DNA from: Clavelina lepadiformis
Taxonomy: Eukaryota > Chordata > Ascidiacea > Aplousobranchia > Clavelinidae
Assembly: GCF_947623445.1 (NCBI RefSeq)
Contig: NC_135242.1
Span: 1,302,001 to 1,366,000, forward strand
Reading direction: 5' to 3'
Length of the DNA: 64,000 bases
The translations under genes and the position numbers were made by a program. Of the stretch, positions 24,301-36,800 are shown in pieces; position 1 is the first letter of the stretch, and each line of letters opens with the position of its first letter. The notes under the pieces are model-generated. The model was not told the DNA's origin and did not search any database. It saw only the letters and a program-made list of their open reading frames with translations.

Positions 24301-27300
24301 CATGATCCTGTCCGACAGTAGGCGCAAAAGCTTGCAGGTGAGGCCGCGATACCAAACGGTATCGTATGTAGCTGTGAGATCGACAAACACAGCACCTGCT
24401 TTTTTCTTAGCCGGAAAGCTGTCCTCGATTTCTTGAGTCAAGAGAGTAACTTGGGCCACGGTTGATGTTCCGTGTCGAAATCCAGCTTGCTCTTGAGGGA
24501 ACAGTGGGTCGATAAAAGGTTCGACACGGGCTTAGATCATTCTCTCCAGGATCTTGAAAGGGATACACAAAAGGGAAATTGGTCGATAACTCTTTGGATC
24601 CTCTATCGGCTTCATCGGCTTTGGGATGGTAACCACAAGTGCTTCTCTCCAGATTTTCGGAAGCTTGAGAGTGTGTAAACAGGAAGACAAGAACTTGTTT
24701 AGCCAGGACTTTAAAGCAGCTCCGGCATGGATAATTTAATCAGCTCAGGGCAAATTGAATCAGGGCCTGGAGCTTTCCCAGACTTTAGCAGCTGGAAGGC
24801 GCTGGCAAACTCTTCTGGAGTAAAATCTCCAGAGATTGTTTCATCAGGAGGTGTAGGGATCCTCCAGAGCTCAGTCACCTCATTGTTAACAAGGTAGGCT
24901 GATTTGTGATCTTTCACTCTATAGACCCCATTCTTTACTAACTGTGAGGCAATACAGTTGGCAGAGATGGGGCATGGTCGATGCGTTTGTCTGGATCTGC
25001 CAGTCAGGTTGTTGATTGTTTTCCATGCCAGACGACTGGAGTGCCTTAAGTCGATGGTGTTGACAGCCTCTGTCCAACACTTTCTTCGCTTTTCATCGAG
25101 TCGAGCGTGCAATGCAGAGGCGGCTGATTTTGATGCTTTGCCCTGCTGGGCTTTCAGAAAAGCCTGGTAGAGGCTCTCACACTCCGCATCCCAGCACGGT
25201 CTATAGTTATTTCTACGACCGCGAGGGATTGATCGCTTGGCTGGTTTAACGATGGCAGAGCAGAAGTCCTGGTAAGCCTCATCTACAAGGCCCGTATCCG
25301 GAGGTGGAAGGTCCTGGGCGAGCTCGTTGGTAGTGAGACTATATAGTTCCCAATTGGCCTTGCGGAAGTTCCAACGCTTATATGGCTCACTTGGAACTGG
25401 AAGAATAGTTCTTGGAGTCATAATAAGTTAGGGTCGATGTTGAGACTTTGGAAACTTCTCTCAAACACGTCTGTCCAAGTTCCAGCTAATGTGGCCAGTG
25501 CTCGCGAAAGCCAGGTCTGGGTTAGTACCAGTGTTCCAGCGACCATAGAAGAAGCTTGGAGCATCCTTAGGGTTGTGCAAATACACAACAATACTCTTGG
25601 TTGCCCAGTCAATCAAGCATTCTCCTTCTGGACTGGTGGAATTATAACCCCAGTTCGTATGTTGGCAATTGAAGTCGCCAGCATAGATACTAGGGTGTGG
25701 GAACACTGGGATTGCTGTTGGTGTTAGTCGCGAGGTAGGTGGCTTGTAGACACTGACAACTATAACACCATCAATGTCCGCACATAGCCACTCAATTGCC
25801 GATCCTGTTGGAGGCTGGTCGACAACGTTCCACTTGAGCCTGCTGTGGACAAACGTAGAAAGGCCGTGCTTCTTGCTTAGGGTATGTCTGACTAAAGTGA
25901 AACTTTGTATCACCAGACAGTCCACACTTGTGCAGTTAGTTTCCTGCAACAGGATGATGAGGGCTTTATGCTTGGTGGCCAGTTGGCTAATAATGCAGAT
26001 CTTGTTTGCGTTTAGGTCCTCGACGTTCAGCTGCAAGATGTTGGGCAGAGGTTGCCCGCACTGAACTTCCATATTGTCACCTCTTTGTTTCCGTGGCCGA
26101 AGGACTATCCTTTTACCACCTTGGAAACGTCTCCTTGTTTTCATCATTAGCCTGGTCATCATTAGATTTCCCAGTTTCCAGGACTCACCGCGAGAAGATT
26201 GATGAAACGAGCCCCAAGTAAGTAAGCTACTAGTAAGCTACCACCAATACTACCTTGTCAATCTTGCACTAGTCTCCAGAGTAATTTTGAAATTCCAAAT
26301 TCCGTATTGTATTAGCTGTGTTAGCTGTATCGCTGTATTAGCTTTCAGAAAACGGACAGCTCAGGCAACTTCGGCCTCAGGGAGACTACTTTCTTCTCTG
26401 AAACGTATCGTTTGTGTGTCAGTTGATATTTCTGGGACAGGACTTAATGGATCTCTAAAGTATTCTTTCCATCTGTCAGGGATGCCACCTGTTGATCTTC
26501 TACAGACTTTGTGGCAGATGATCTTTTGGCTTGCTGTCTGGGGATGGTTTTTTAAAATAATTTATTAACAGTTCTGAAGTAGGAAAACAACTTTTGTTCA
26601 AATTCCTTCCAAGTCTGCACTTTAAACTGTTTCACCCTCAATGCTGCTGGTAATCAGACCACCATCTGTCATGGAGCAGAGCTTTGCCTTGCATGGGTAG
26701 CAGGGCCTAGCAAGGTAGGTAGCAAGGCTTTGTCATTTTTGCTCGGATAGCTTTAATAGTTTCTTGGTTTTACCATAGGAAGTATTCTCAGTATTCCTCC
26801 ACACACCGAGCTGATTCTGCCCGCACATCCTAGTAGTTGTGGCTAGATTTTTGACGTTAAACCGTGTCCATTTTATCTTGGTGTATTTCGTGCACTCTGA
26901 AAATTTGTTGAACTTGGTTCACCTGTTGCTCACAAAGGCTTACCTTACATCCTTGCTCCTAAGGCTTCCGATTTGAGTCTATAAAGCCAGTTGTTTTTAT
27001 GAGATGTCGGGGTTGTCAGAAGTTTTAAAAGATGTAGGTTACAGACAACCAGGTAATGATCGGTAGATAGCTTAATTCCCCTTTTAACTCAAACGCCCAC
27101 CACAGAAAGAAAAGTTGGCTGAAACTAAAACCTTTTAGCAACCTCTGCTGCGCACTACCAGTGTAACATGTGTAGCTTGTGCACAGCTCTGTGCTAAAAA
27201 ACGGTGTTCTTAATGCTAAGACCATCGGTGTCAAATAACTGTAAAAGTCGTTAAAGTCTGCATCACCATGCTTTCTAATCGCACCCTTTCATGTACGGTC

Positions 27301-28638
27301 ATCACTCATCAGTGCCACCATGTGCATTGGTCTTCCAATAAGGGTTTGAATTTATTGGGCATGTTCCTTCTGTTTCTTGCTCATCTCATCTTTTGTATGT
27401 TCTCAGCGGATTTGGTGGATTTTGCAATTTGGTTTATTTACTGGTGTAAGTAAAACGAGTAATGCTTGCATTATCTTAACAAGCATAGCGGCTCTCAATG
27501 CGTTTGCGTGGTATAAAAGTTGTCACGACATCTTTTCCAAAGTAAAGCAAACAATATTTCAAACAGTGCTAAGCAACAGGTCATTTATAAAATGACGTAA
27601 TGCTGGAGTCTAAACAATAAAATATCTCTTTTCTATTTTAGGTTTTAGCTTCTATGTTGATGGAACATTGCATGGCGGAGTTTGACGAAGGAGTTGAGTT
27701 CCCATTTCTTTACGTTTTTCCACCAGATGTGTGAGTAACTCTGCTTCTGTTGGCTCTATGCTTTAATAAGAACAAGTTTTATAAACTAAACTTACTTATT
27801 TTTACCACCCTGATTATATATCTCTACCTTTTTTGTAGGATCGAATACGCTCATCAGAAAGTGGGCGCTCGTAAGTAATGCAAAGCTTTTCATGCCGCGA
27901 AGTGAATCTATCTCTTGTAATTATCAAAAAGCATAGATCAATATTTCATTCATAAAAAAATTTTGGTTACATTGACGTCTCCATGGAAAGATATTTTAGC
28001 AGTTTTAATCGTTTTCAAAAGTTACAACTGTTGGTACCGTATGGGACATAGAATTGTTTCAAACAGCAATAAACAGCTTGCTAACTATCACTACACACTT
28101 TTTGTGTTACTCGTTAATTATATTTTTCGGAGAGATGCAAGTTTGACAGCTTTTCTTAAAGTTTGCTTTGCAGTGTTGTCAATGCAACAAGATTCATTTC
28201 ACTCATAATTGATAAAATAATTGTCATAATTGATAAAACAAAACGACGTTTCTTATACAAAAACCACTTTGTGTGTCTAATCGTAAGCGATGAGCCATGG
28301 GTAGTAAAATGCTCATTTAAAAACATTGCAGACCTCAATAAAAAGCTGTTATCAAAAGCGCAGAGCTAGTTACAGGGATAGTGTTTTGTGATTTTTCATG
28401 TCCTTTGTATTGCAAATAAGCTAATTCATATATACGAAAAGGTGTTCTCTTTTAACAGTAAAATGTTTGTTTTTTCTCAGGAATGCCTGAAAGACAAACT
28501 GCCATATCAATTCCTGTAGAATTGGACGAGATAGAGCAGTTTCGTGTTATCAAGAAAAAAATCCAGGAAGCTTCCATCTCCATTATTGCAGCTCCCACAA
28601 GTGACCAGTTAAACGATCAAGAAGAATTTGAAATTTAG
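21353..28638 (+). CDS. Subfamily I small protein, gene 3 (uncharacterised, 110 aa)
   Basis: Exons are 21353-21406, 27642-27730, 27839-27870 and 28481-28638, with GT-AG introns and phases 0, 2 and 1. The start MASLRSIETVELG lies 22 nt after an acceptor at 21329-21330. Exon 2 has MEHCMAEFDEGVEFP and ends FPPDV. Exon 4 has AISIPVELDEIEQF and reaches a tail DQLNDQEEFEI, nine residues longer than gene 1, where a substitution creates an earlier stop. All three coding junctions are preserved, which argues for function. Intron 1 has grown to 6.2 kb through nested LINE insertions. Alternative pairings are possible: the orphan first exon at 17420 could feed exon 2, and exon 2 could splice in phase to the distal exons at 31909 and 32545. 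Confidence 0.83.
22180..22971 (-). mobile_element. LINE family B, copy 3, 3' half (split by a younger LINE)
   Basis: On the minus strand it contains RT with SRISHILFADD (22878-22591) and a C-terminal part with GEITRMHKERFANQV (22403-22173). It continues at 26234 on the other side of the younger LINE. It has frame breaks, as in the other copies. Confidence 0.8.
22972..22980. repeat. Left target-site duplication of the family A LINE
   Basis: AGCTACTAG here is repeated at 26225-26233, directly flanking the LINE. The uninterrupted target can be read in segment copy 2 near 19030-19055 (ACAGCTACTAGTAAGC), which confirms the insertion point. Confidence 0.85.
22981..26224 (-). mobile_element. Jockey-superfamily LINE (family A), nearly complete ORF2 region, inactive
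   Basis: The minus strand reads an AP endonuclease (26162-25461: LQETN, AGDFNCQHTNWGY, NPDLAFA). A linker and RT start follow (25421-24711: PCWDAECESLY, SGKAPGPDSICPELIK). Next comes the RT core (24459-23782: GAVFVDLTATYDTVW, NGVPQGSVLAPLLF), then AEYCTPAWCRSAHTRLID and a C-terminal region with KLNRLRTGVG and ECGAEEQTAHHV (23742-22967). The catalytic box reads F-A-stop-A-D-D, with TAA in place of the usual Tyr codon, and there are at least three further frame changes, so it cannot move on its own. The 3' end is a short GAA-rich tail at 22981. No gag-like ORF1 is visible, so it is probably 5'-truncated. A 9-bp target duplication flanks it. Confidence 0.9.
26234..27330 (-). mobile_element. LINE family B, copy 3, 5' half
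   Basis: Continuation of the split family B LINE toward its endonuclease end. It matches 6230-7260 of copy 1 along its length, including the 27025-27234 minus-strand stretch, which is nearly identical to 6927-7136. Reading frames are broken. Confidence 0.75.
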
Positions 28639-29419
28639 CTTTGATGCGTTTAAAAACCGTAACTTGTTTTTTCTGCTTTGGTAGTAAACTGAGAATTAAT
28701 CAAACCAAATTTGTTGCTATTCCAATGTTACTTATCAATGTTTCCTTACTGCTATATCTGCTGGAAAAAAAATGTTGCTAATAACTACAATTGCAGAATA
28801 TGATATGTTGATAGCGTACTGAAAACTCGACGTGATACGTACAGTAACTCCAATCGGAGTAATTTAAATTGATGCTGTGTTTGTTTGGTATAATGCTGTT
28901 GTTTTTTTGCGAATGCTGCCTATGGTTTACTGCTTGTTGTTACATATAAATGTTAAGTTAATTAACTTAACTCCAAGTAATTGTTCAAAACTATTGATCA
29001 ATTTGTTGACAGAGTTCACATGAGCTTGTAATGAGTTAAGTATGACCATAATTGTTATTTGTATGATTAAAAACTATCCGTACTTTCATTCGTGTTCAGT
29101 TATTTAAATAAACTTTCTGGTTACAAAATTTGGTTTATCACGTGCTTTAAACAAGCATGAAGAAGTTCAAATAGTTACAAATAATGTCCAACTCTAAAGA
29201 GAGCATCAAAAGCATCACAGGGTACTTTGTATACGCTCTAGCAATATGCTCCTCTTGAAAAGCTTGCAATCGTGTCATTTCTTTATAGAATCTGTTATTT
29301 AACTTGGGAAAAGCTGTTGTTGTTGTATATCTTAGAAACAGTTGTTTTCGTTTTTCATTTTCCAAACTGCTGTTTGATGCTTTTTAAACAACCAAAAGCT
29401 TTATCACAGTATAGTAAAC

Positions 29420-29900
29420 TTTAGGTAAACAGTAAACAATAAGAATATAATAGAATAATAAGATAATTTTTTTTGTTAGGAGACCACCCTGTTGGTTTTT
29501 AACAGACTTTACTGTAGATGATCTTTTGCCGCGCAGTCTGCTGATGGTTTGTCTGAATACTTTATTAACCGTTCCAAAGTTTGATTCCAACTATTGTCCG
29601 ATTTCCTTCCAAGTCTACTCTCTAGTCCGCTTCACTCTCTGTGCTGCAGCATATCGGACCTCACGTCTGTTTTCACGTCTCAGTGAACCGAACTCGCAAA
29701 GCAGATGAAGACCTGTCATGGAGCCAGGATTTGTAAGCCGCCTTCTTTGCTCGAATAGCATCTTTTCCTCCTTGGTTTCACCATGGGGATTTTTTCACAG
29801 AATTTGTCGCCACACCGAGTCGTTTTCGCCACTGGTAGCAGATATTAGTGCTGCTGCAGACTCAAACAGCATCCATTTCACCTTGACGATCTCGCTGCAC
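29420..29900 (-). mobile_element. LINE family B fragment, duplicate of the one at 9780-10210
   Basis: The minus strand reads NKVFRQTISRLRGKRSSTVK, the counterpart of the copy 1 fragment, with additional small insertions. It shows that the fragment was present before the segment was duplicated. Confidence 0.7.
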
Positions 29901-30269
29901 TCCAAAGAACTTTCAAACTTTTACTGTTTGCTTTTGGCCGACTTGTGAGAGAATACGTGTAGGATCTCCATAAGTACCCTGCGCTGTCCCCATTCGCCGC
30001 TCCAACACGTAGCGAAAGCATTGGATGTCGCTTTCTTACGAACGAGCCACTCTGCCTAAAACTCGAACGCGTTCCTTGTTGACCTGCGCGATGAACGATG
30101 AGGTATGGTTGGGATTCTTGTGCATATTTATAAGTTTCTCTATGAGCATAAGGTTGTAACAAAACTCAGTATTTTAAGCGAAAACCAAAACCGATATTTG
30201 TTAGATTGATGATATGAACTAAACTTGCGTAGTTGTACTTTAGATAGAAAAAATATGATACACAAAATT

Positions 30270-30304
30270 ACATGAACCGAAAATATTATATATTCGGTTC
30301 ATGT
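30270..30304. other. Copy-specific inverted repeat
   Basis: ACATGAACCGA and its complement TCGGTTCATGT flank an AT-rich loop. The equivalent place in copy 1 (10560-10600) has only the left arm. A small foldback duplication created after the segment was copied. Confidence 0.5.
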
Positions 30305-31624
30305 ATTATATCTGGATATAAAATTATCTTCTGGAAATATTCGTTTTATGCAATTTTCTCCATCTAACAGTCCCCTACGAAACGTTTAAAAATATAAACC
30401 GATCGTAATTACTAGAGCGTGACGACATGCGACCACAGTTGTTATTGGTAATAGTAGACGCGGTTGCGCAGATGCGACGAAGCTAAGACAAAATGTCTAA
30501 TTCTCATGCGCCAATAGCCTTTGAAATAATACAACATTGACCAACATGCAGGGATGGATTAAGACTGGATGAAGCTTAAATTGTACCCAGTCTGCCACTG
30601 CCTGCATGGCACGTGCAGCTACTTTACTGTATCGATCGTGTAAGGAAAAATGCGCAATGCTCAAGTATTGTACGGTTGGTAACTAATCCGGTGTTAAAAG
30701 TTACTGTTTAATGCGAAACATTTTGCAAATATTTGCAATTACGGTGAAATACGTTGTAAAACGCGCCACATTAAAGGTCATACTCAAAAGCCACTTGCAC
30801 ACGCCCTATACTTGTGCGCCACGTTCACGCGCCAGTCTTGCAATAAGTGGCGTTTAAAACCAAACACATTACTGACATTAGTAATAGGCTACTGTACAAT
30901 GTACATTATTGACGAGGAACTAATGAAATAATACTTCACATGTGCAAGTGTACAGAATATGGTTATATAACATATATTCGTTGTGAGAAATAGGCCAGGA
31001 ACGTCTCAAAATATAACGCGTTAGCACTGACTTGACCCCACATCCTCTACATGACACAGTGTCCAGCGTGTTGCGCTTGCTTATAATTGCTGTTGATGCT
31101 TTCTTTCTTAAATGGGGAAGTTTGTTCGAAAAATATAGTTGGTTTGATACGTTTTATTGATGGACTTTGTCACTTATTTCGAATGAAAACTAAAACTTAA
31201 AAACTTCAGCTAATTGAATAGATGTGTGATTACAGTTGATTACAGGGACAACTTTTCCCAGAATATGTTTGGCACAAAAGTCCAAGTTTAAAGCAACTTT
31301 TGGTTAAAAGTAAATTGATGCCTAAAGCGTCATGATCGACAAAAGCAACAGTCATCATTTGGTAGCAGTTTGTTTTATTTACGATTTCGGTATAAGATAA
31401 ACATGCGGCAGCGTACGATAAATTTTGTCAAGCTTGTATTTTGTAATTTAGGATTCAGAGTAAATTTAGAGTCCACTCAGAACATCAATCAACAACTAGA
31501 ATCAATTCAATGCAAAATGTCTTAAAGCACGCTGAAAAGTAAAATTTAACACAATTTTTGCACGGAGCACCAAAAGTACTGAATTTTATCCAATTGTATA
31601 TGTTGTGTGCATTGCGTTAAAAAA

Positions 31625-31668
31625 TGATGTCAGATGCAGCCAGACATTTTATTATTCCTGGTCGCCAG
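31625..31668 (-). pseudogene. Tail remnant of a second copy of the minus-strand gene
   Basis: Reverse-complemented, this matches the 3' end of gene 2 (the codons for the last few residues and the sequence after the stop at 11742). It then breaks off. The rest of that gene copy is absent, so the segment duplication ended here or later deletion removed it. Confidence 0.75.
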
Positions 31669-31908
31669 TACAAGAATGGCCGCAACAATACGGGTCGAAT
31701 ATATCTTAATATACATTTAAAAACACATCGTGGAAGCCATCTAATTATACACCTAAAAACATATCCAAGTGCAGTGCTACATTATCACACCTGTCAGCAT
31801 GGTTAATATGCAAAGAATCACCAAACGTGAAATTTGGTGACATATACTCTTACAGTTTGTACGTGCATAAAAATACGGGTCTTAAAATATGTGTGTTTTT
31901 TTTTTCAG

Positions 31909-32681
31909 AATAAAGTTTGTTCTTCAGCAAACCGAAGAAGGTAAGATTGTTTGTGAAAAGCTTTTTTTCTAGACTTTATTGTTGGTTAAGTAATAAAGAA
32001 CAACATCTAAAACACATAAACAACAATCAACAACAACAGTTCATAGCTCGAAGCAATGGTTTTCCTGGTGTTTCATGTACTACCAGTAATTTGTAGGCTG
32101 TAGAAACGTACTTATTTTATGGAAAACAAACGTTTTCTGCCAAAATGAGTTGACATTTTGTTAAAACGGTTTTTCTGTTTCTATGCTTTCAAAATAAAAA
32201 GATCTTCCGGATTTTATACAAATGAGCTAACAGTGCAAAACCGAGCAGGACAGGCACTACCACATGAGGCACGTGCACGCACATACGCTACGATTCCAAT
32301 AAAGCAAAACGAGCCAACCGCACAATCACCATTTTACCTATAGTGCTACTTGGGTAAATAAAGGATGTTGGATAAGCCATCGTGTCACTAGGTCAACATC
32401 ATAGCACTGTGGCGTATCTGGTGTGGTTCTGGGTAAAACTTGATCCACGGTGTTTTATACCGACGCCTGAATAGAAATGTTAATTCATGATTTGACAAAA
32501 AGCTGCTGTTGACAAAAAGCTTAACAAAAATCTGTTTTCCTTAGGTACGTTAACAAGCAGAATTGTCATCTCCATACGAGTTAAATGGGAAGAAATCGAA
32601 AATCTTCGCTTGATACAGGAGAAGATAAAAGATGCTTCCTCACTCATCATCACTTGCCCCAGCAGTGATGAGACGAATTAA
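31909..32681 (+). pseudogene. Subfamily I gene fragment, exons 3 and 4 only
   Basis: Exon 3 is 31909-31940 (32 nt, coding for IKFVLQQTEE) and exon 4 is 32545-32681 (RIVISIRVKWEEIENLRLI, ending LIITCPSSDETN). Splice sites, phases and the stop are all intact. No exon 2 with an MEH-MA-F motif is visible in the 4.2 kb upstream, up to exon 2 of gene 3 at 27642. It is either a partial gene left at a rearrangement or a set of alternative last exons for gene 3; the phase allows that join. The protein is closest to the minus-strand gene 2. Confidence 0.75.
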
Positions 32682-33852
32682 AAAAAGATCTGAGAATGTT
32701 TATGTTTTATCAAGCATTAAGTTCTTTAAAAACTTTGACTTTCAAAAATGTTTCAGACATATCGTGCAATGTATTCTGTAATTTCTGCTGCGTAAAAATA
32801 ATTCCATAGATTATATTAAACATCTTCATCTCTGACGTTAAGTCTTGGTGGATACGAAAATGTCTTTCAATTTGATTTTAAATAACACACTTTAATGACC
32901 TTAAGACGGTCTCATACTATTATGCTGTTTCTAGTCTTTTACGCCTAATTCAAAGTTGCAGCCTTGTCATTTGTTAGATCTGTGACGTTTGAGTTGATAT
33001 TATCATGTTTTCTATAAAGATAGTGAACGTGAGTTCAGCTTTTTAAACGAAATTGGATTTTTACCTGTATTTTCATGACAGTCTAATAAAATGTGTTAAT
33101 GCATCATCTTTCTTTTATGTATAAATCAGTTGTTTCCTGGCTTCCTTGTTCTGAAAAGAAAAACAGCCTTTCGATAAGAATGATCTGATGATTGAGAAAA
33201 ATGTAAAGTGAGGGTCCAAATATGAATGAAATAAAATCGAAATAAGCATACAGAGTGAGAAAGTGGGAAAGATACGTTACAGAAGTTACATCTATTTCTT
33301 GATATATATTGCAGTATTTTCAAAAAGAATAAAGCTAATATTGTTGCAATTAGCAACGTATACGCAATGTAGTGTTGCACATATGAGTAGCCAGCGTAAG
33401 TGGCGACAGCCTATGCCAAGTCACGCGTTTTTTCCGAATAAGCGCTTAATTGTCATTGGAAGTGCTTAAAACGTGCTACTAACATCTAATTATTACAACA
33501 GCTTCTGTTTTTAAAACAGTTCTTTGAAATTTATAATAATCCATTGCAGTCCACTGTGTTTTCTTGCACCATTTGTGCAGGGCAGGAGATAGAGATGAGA
33601 CGATATGTATCTGAAAGTTGAAATGCTATTTGTACTTTCGAAGAGCGATTTTGCTTACTAAATACGTTATTTGTAGTTTAGACTTAAACTTTAGAGTTTA
33701 AAACCACAGAAAGGTTTATTTCTGTTTATTTGGATCTTCAAAAATTACAAATCTTAAATTTTTTTGTGACAAAACTCGCATGACATTAGCTGTCAAAAAC
33801 AAAAGTTAAAGGAGCGCGTTTCAAAACGTCAAAAACTGGTCATTTTCCGAAA

Positions 33853-36800
33853 ATGATGATTTATCTGACAGCGGCACTCGCTTATCTGGTGGCTCTTACA
33901 CCAGCATCGAACTCCTACAACATCGACGATGGAGGAGGAGGATTTAAAGTGATGGGAGAGAGAGCCTCATCATTCTTTGGATACAATTTACGCATCAGTA
34001 AAGAAGGAGACGACTTCAGGTGCGGTTTGTTGCCATTGAACGTAATAATCAGTTAATAAAACGTCGCCTTTTTCTGCAACCACCACCAACCACTTGTTTC
34101 TGTGCACTTATAACGTAACAGTGATATTGCAGTGGCCTACTTTTGGACAACAGTAAATATAAGTAGCCTACAGTATACCTGTATATACCTACCTACCAGT
34201 CTAACTGCATATGTAAGTGTATTTAACGCAAGTAAATATAGTACAGTAATTATAAGTGGTCTAACATTACAATAACACTCTGTTTGCCTTCTAGGCTGCT
34301 GGTTGGAGCGCCCAAAAGTACCAAGTCAAGTAACCCCCAGTCAGTAAACACATCATCACCTTTAGGTATGTTTCGAAAATAAGATGCGAAAGCTGTATAA
34401 GCCGGTGACAGTTTTTGAACTTTTAACGAGATTGGCAAAATATTTATTGGGAATATTTCATTTCACTGAAAGCTGAGGGTAGCATCGAGTCTTGCGGGTT
34501 GCAAAATTTTATCGAAAGCTCAGTGAATTGCATTTCGGTCGCTCCACCAACTGCAAGTCCTGGTGACTCGTATGGACTCAGCTTAGATGTTGCTACTGAC
34601 TCTACTTTGCATGTAGGTTGTGTTAATATTCAATGCATGCTTAGGATGGCAGCATAAATGAGTAGTTTTGCCAACTTAGAAATACAAAATTTACAAGTAT
34701 TTTGTACGAGGGTTACCTGATCACAATTTTCATTCTACTGTACAGTTGGTTTAGTGGCTATAGAGGAAATTGTTAAGAGCACCGGAATTGTTTGAACGCA
34801 GGATATTTGTGTGATGTCGGCTATATAGAAAGCGCGCACGTATTGGGAAAGTGAATTTCTCGTGATTGTACAAAACGTGACGTGATGTGACAGTCCAGTC
34901 TCAAGTAAACACAGTCAATATGCTTTGGGTCCCAAAATCGATTAGAATAATTTAAAATCAATTAGCTTAATTAGTGGCCCCAGTCCACCCGCGTTACATT
35001 AGGCTATGGCACAAGTAATATAATTGCCTAAAATCAGACTCACAGAACACTTACGGTGCTTATAAGATGATTGCAAGGTTACGTGATTATTGCCTATTGT
35101 GATGCAAGATTTATTATTTTGTTATTGCACAAAAATCATTCCATCATTGCATAGTTGTTTTCAGAGTTTGCGCTATGACGTCGAAATTACTTCTATCGGC
35201 AAGTTCTATGCGCAATGACCTTTGGAGAGTGCGTTTATGTTTCTCATAATTGTACTAAAGTGTTTCTTATGTCGCTTGTGTCGATCGCATGTACATGAGT
35301 GAACATGTTTTAAATTCGAAGTATGTTTCAACAATTAAAAATTTAATCAGCTTTTTAGTGGATTTTGCCAAAACGTGACCAATTAAGCTACGGAACAAAA
35401 TGCAAATTATAATTAAGTTTAAAGAAAATTCAATTTTGTTTTAGTTGAACAAGTTTCTGTCAGTTTGATACGTAAAGGTTCGAATTTCTGAAAAAGGTAA
35501 ACAAACTTAAGTTTCTGTCGTCATAATCGATGACGTAAGCAGTGATATTGATACGCGCTGACTTCAAGTAAAATCCTTATTTGCAATTGCTTGGCAGAAA
35601 TCAACTGTCTTTGTGATATCCTTTAATGACTATATGACGGCAACAATGTTTTGCTTAATAAGCTTAAAATGTTTTGTCATTTTTAAAGGTTTGTTCTCCT
35701 ATTAAGATGCAATCGTGCCCTCCAGTGGCTTACAGCCCTGGATACTGTTTCAGAAGAAGCGAGGAAACAAGAAACTGGACGGAAGGGCCACAAACCGAGA
35801 AAACAGGTCGGTGGTTGACTAAGGTTTGTCGATTAGACTGGAATGAAGCAGCGAATACAATCGTTGCTATTTGCTGTATCTTAAATTATTTCATTTTTTT
35901 GAGATTTCACAACGAATGCTTTTCATGTACATAAATTTAAAACAAACCACTTTCCTCAATCCTTACTAAAAAACTGTTTTACTGCTGACTTAGACTGTTC
36001 TCTGGTTAGCCTTGACATTGTCATTCTGCTTGATGGGTCGTTGTCAGTTGGTCGTGTAAATTTTGAACTGGTCAAACAATGGACAATAAATGTTTCTCGA
36101 AGTTTCGATATAGCTGATGGGTCAACTGAAATAGGAGTTATCCAATATTCGCATCATTATAGCCAGCAGTAAGTATCCACACTTTCTATCTGCCTAACAC
36201 CTAACGTGTTTCGTTCAGCAGTTATAAAACTTTTTCATGCTTTATTTATATAATGAAACTTTCTTCTGTTTGAAAGAAACAAAATAACCGCCATACAGTT
36301 GCTTTGAAATGAAATTTTAATACAACTTTTAAGAGATCTTAACGAGCAAGATTATATCGTCACTGAGATCAGTTTGGGTCAGTACAGAAGCCAAAGTCAG
36401 TTCGAGGTAAAGATCCTCTAAGTTTATCAGTAAAGTTCTGCTTTGTCTAAACATTAATGGAAAGTCACACGGAGGGCACAATGTTGAGGCCCAGATATGT
36501 TTTTTTCCAGGACGCCGTGGAAATGATTAGGCTGCATTCCTTCACAACTTACACTGCGCATGCGTTGAACAAGTCGGTCTACGATTTCCAAAGCTCAACG
36601 CGTTATTCAGATCCAAGAACGGCTAAAGTTATGATTCTTCTCACAGATGGAAGGTGGGTCGGTTATTTGATTGCTAAGACAAGTATTTAAGCTGACATTG
36701 CGCCTTCCGTAAGTACATGATTGTCAACAAGGTACATTTTATACTAAATCTTTATAAAACTAGTTGATTTAACACTGGAAGTCAAGACAACTTTTCTTTT

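Larger units (their letters stand above)
20396..31668. repeat. Duplicated segment, copy 3
   Basis: The longest copy, enlarged by the 3.2 kb LINE at 22981-26224. It contains a complete subfamily I gene. The right part (28480-31668) follows copy 1 (8519-11760) through both intergenic LINE scraps and stops inside the last exon of the minus-strand gene. Past 31668 the sequence is unrelated to copy 1. Confidence 0.85.

Noticed and set aside
23402-26221. Several plus-strand frames of 70-170 codons
   Set aside because: All lie antisense to the family A LINE coding region and match no protein.
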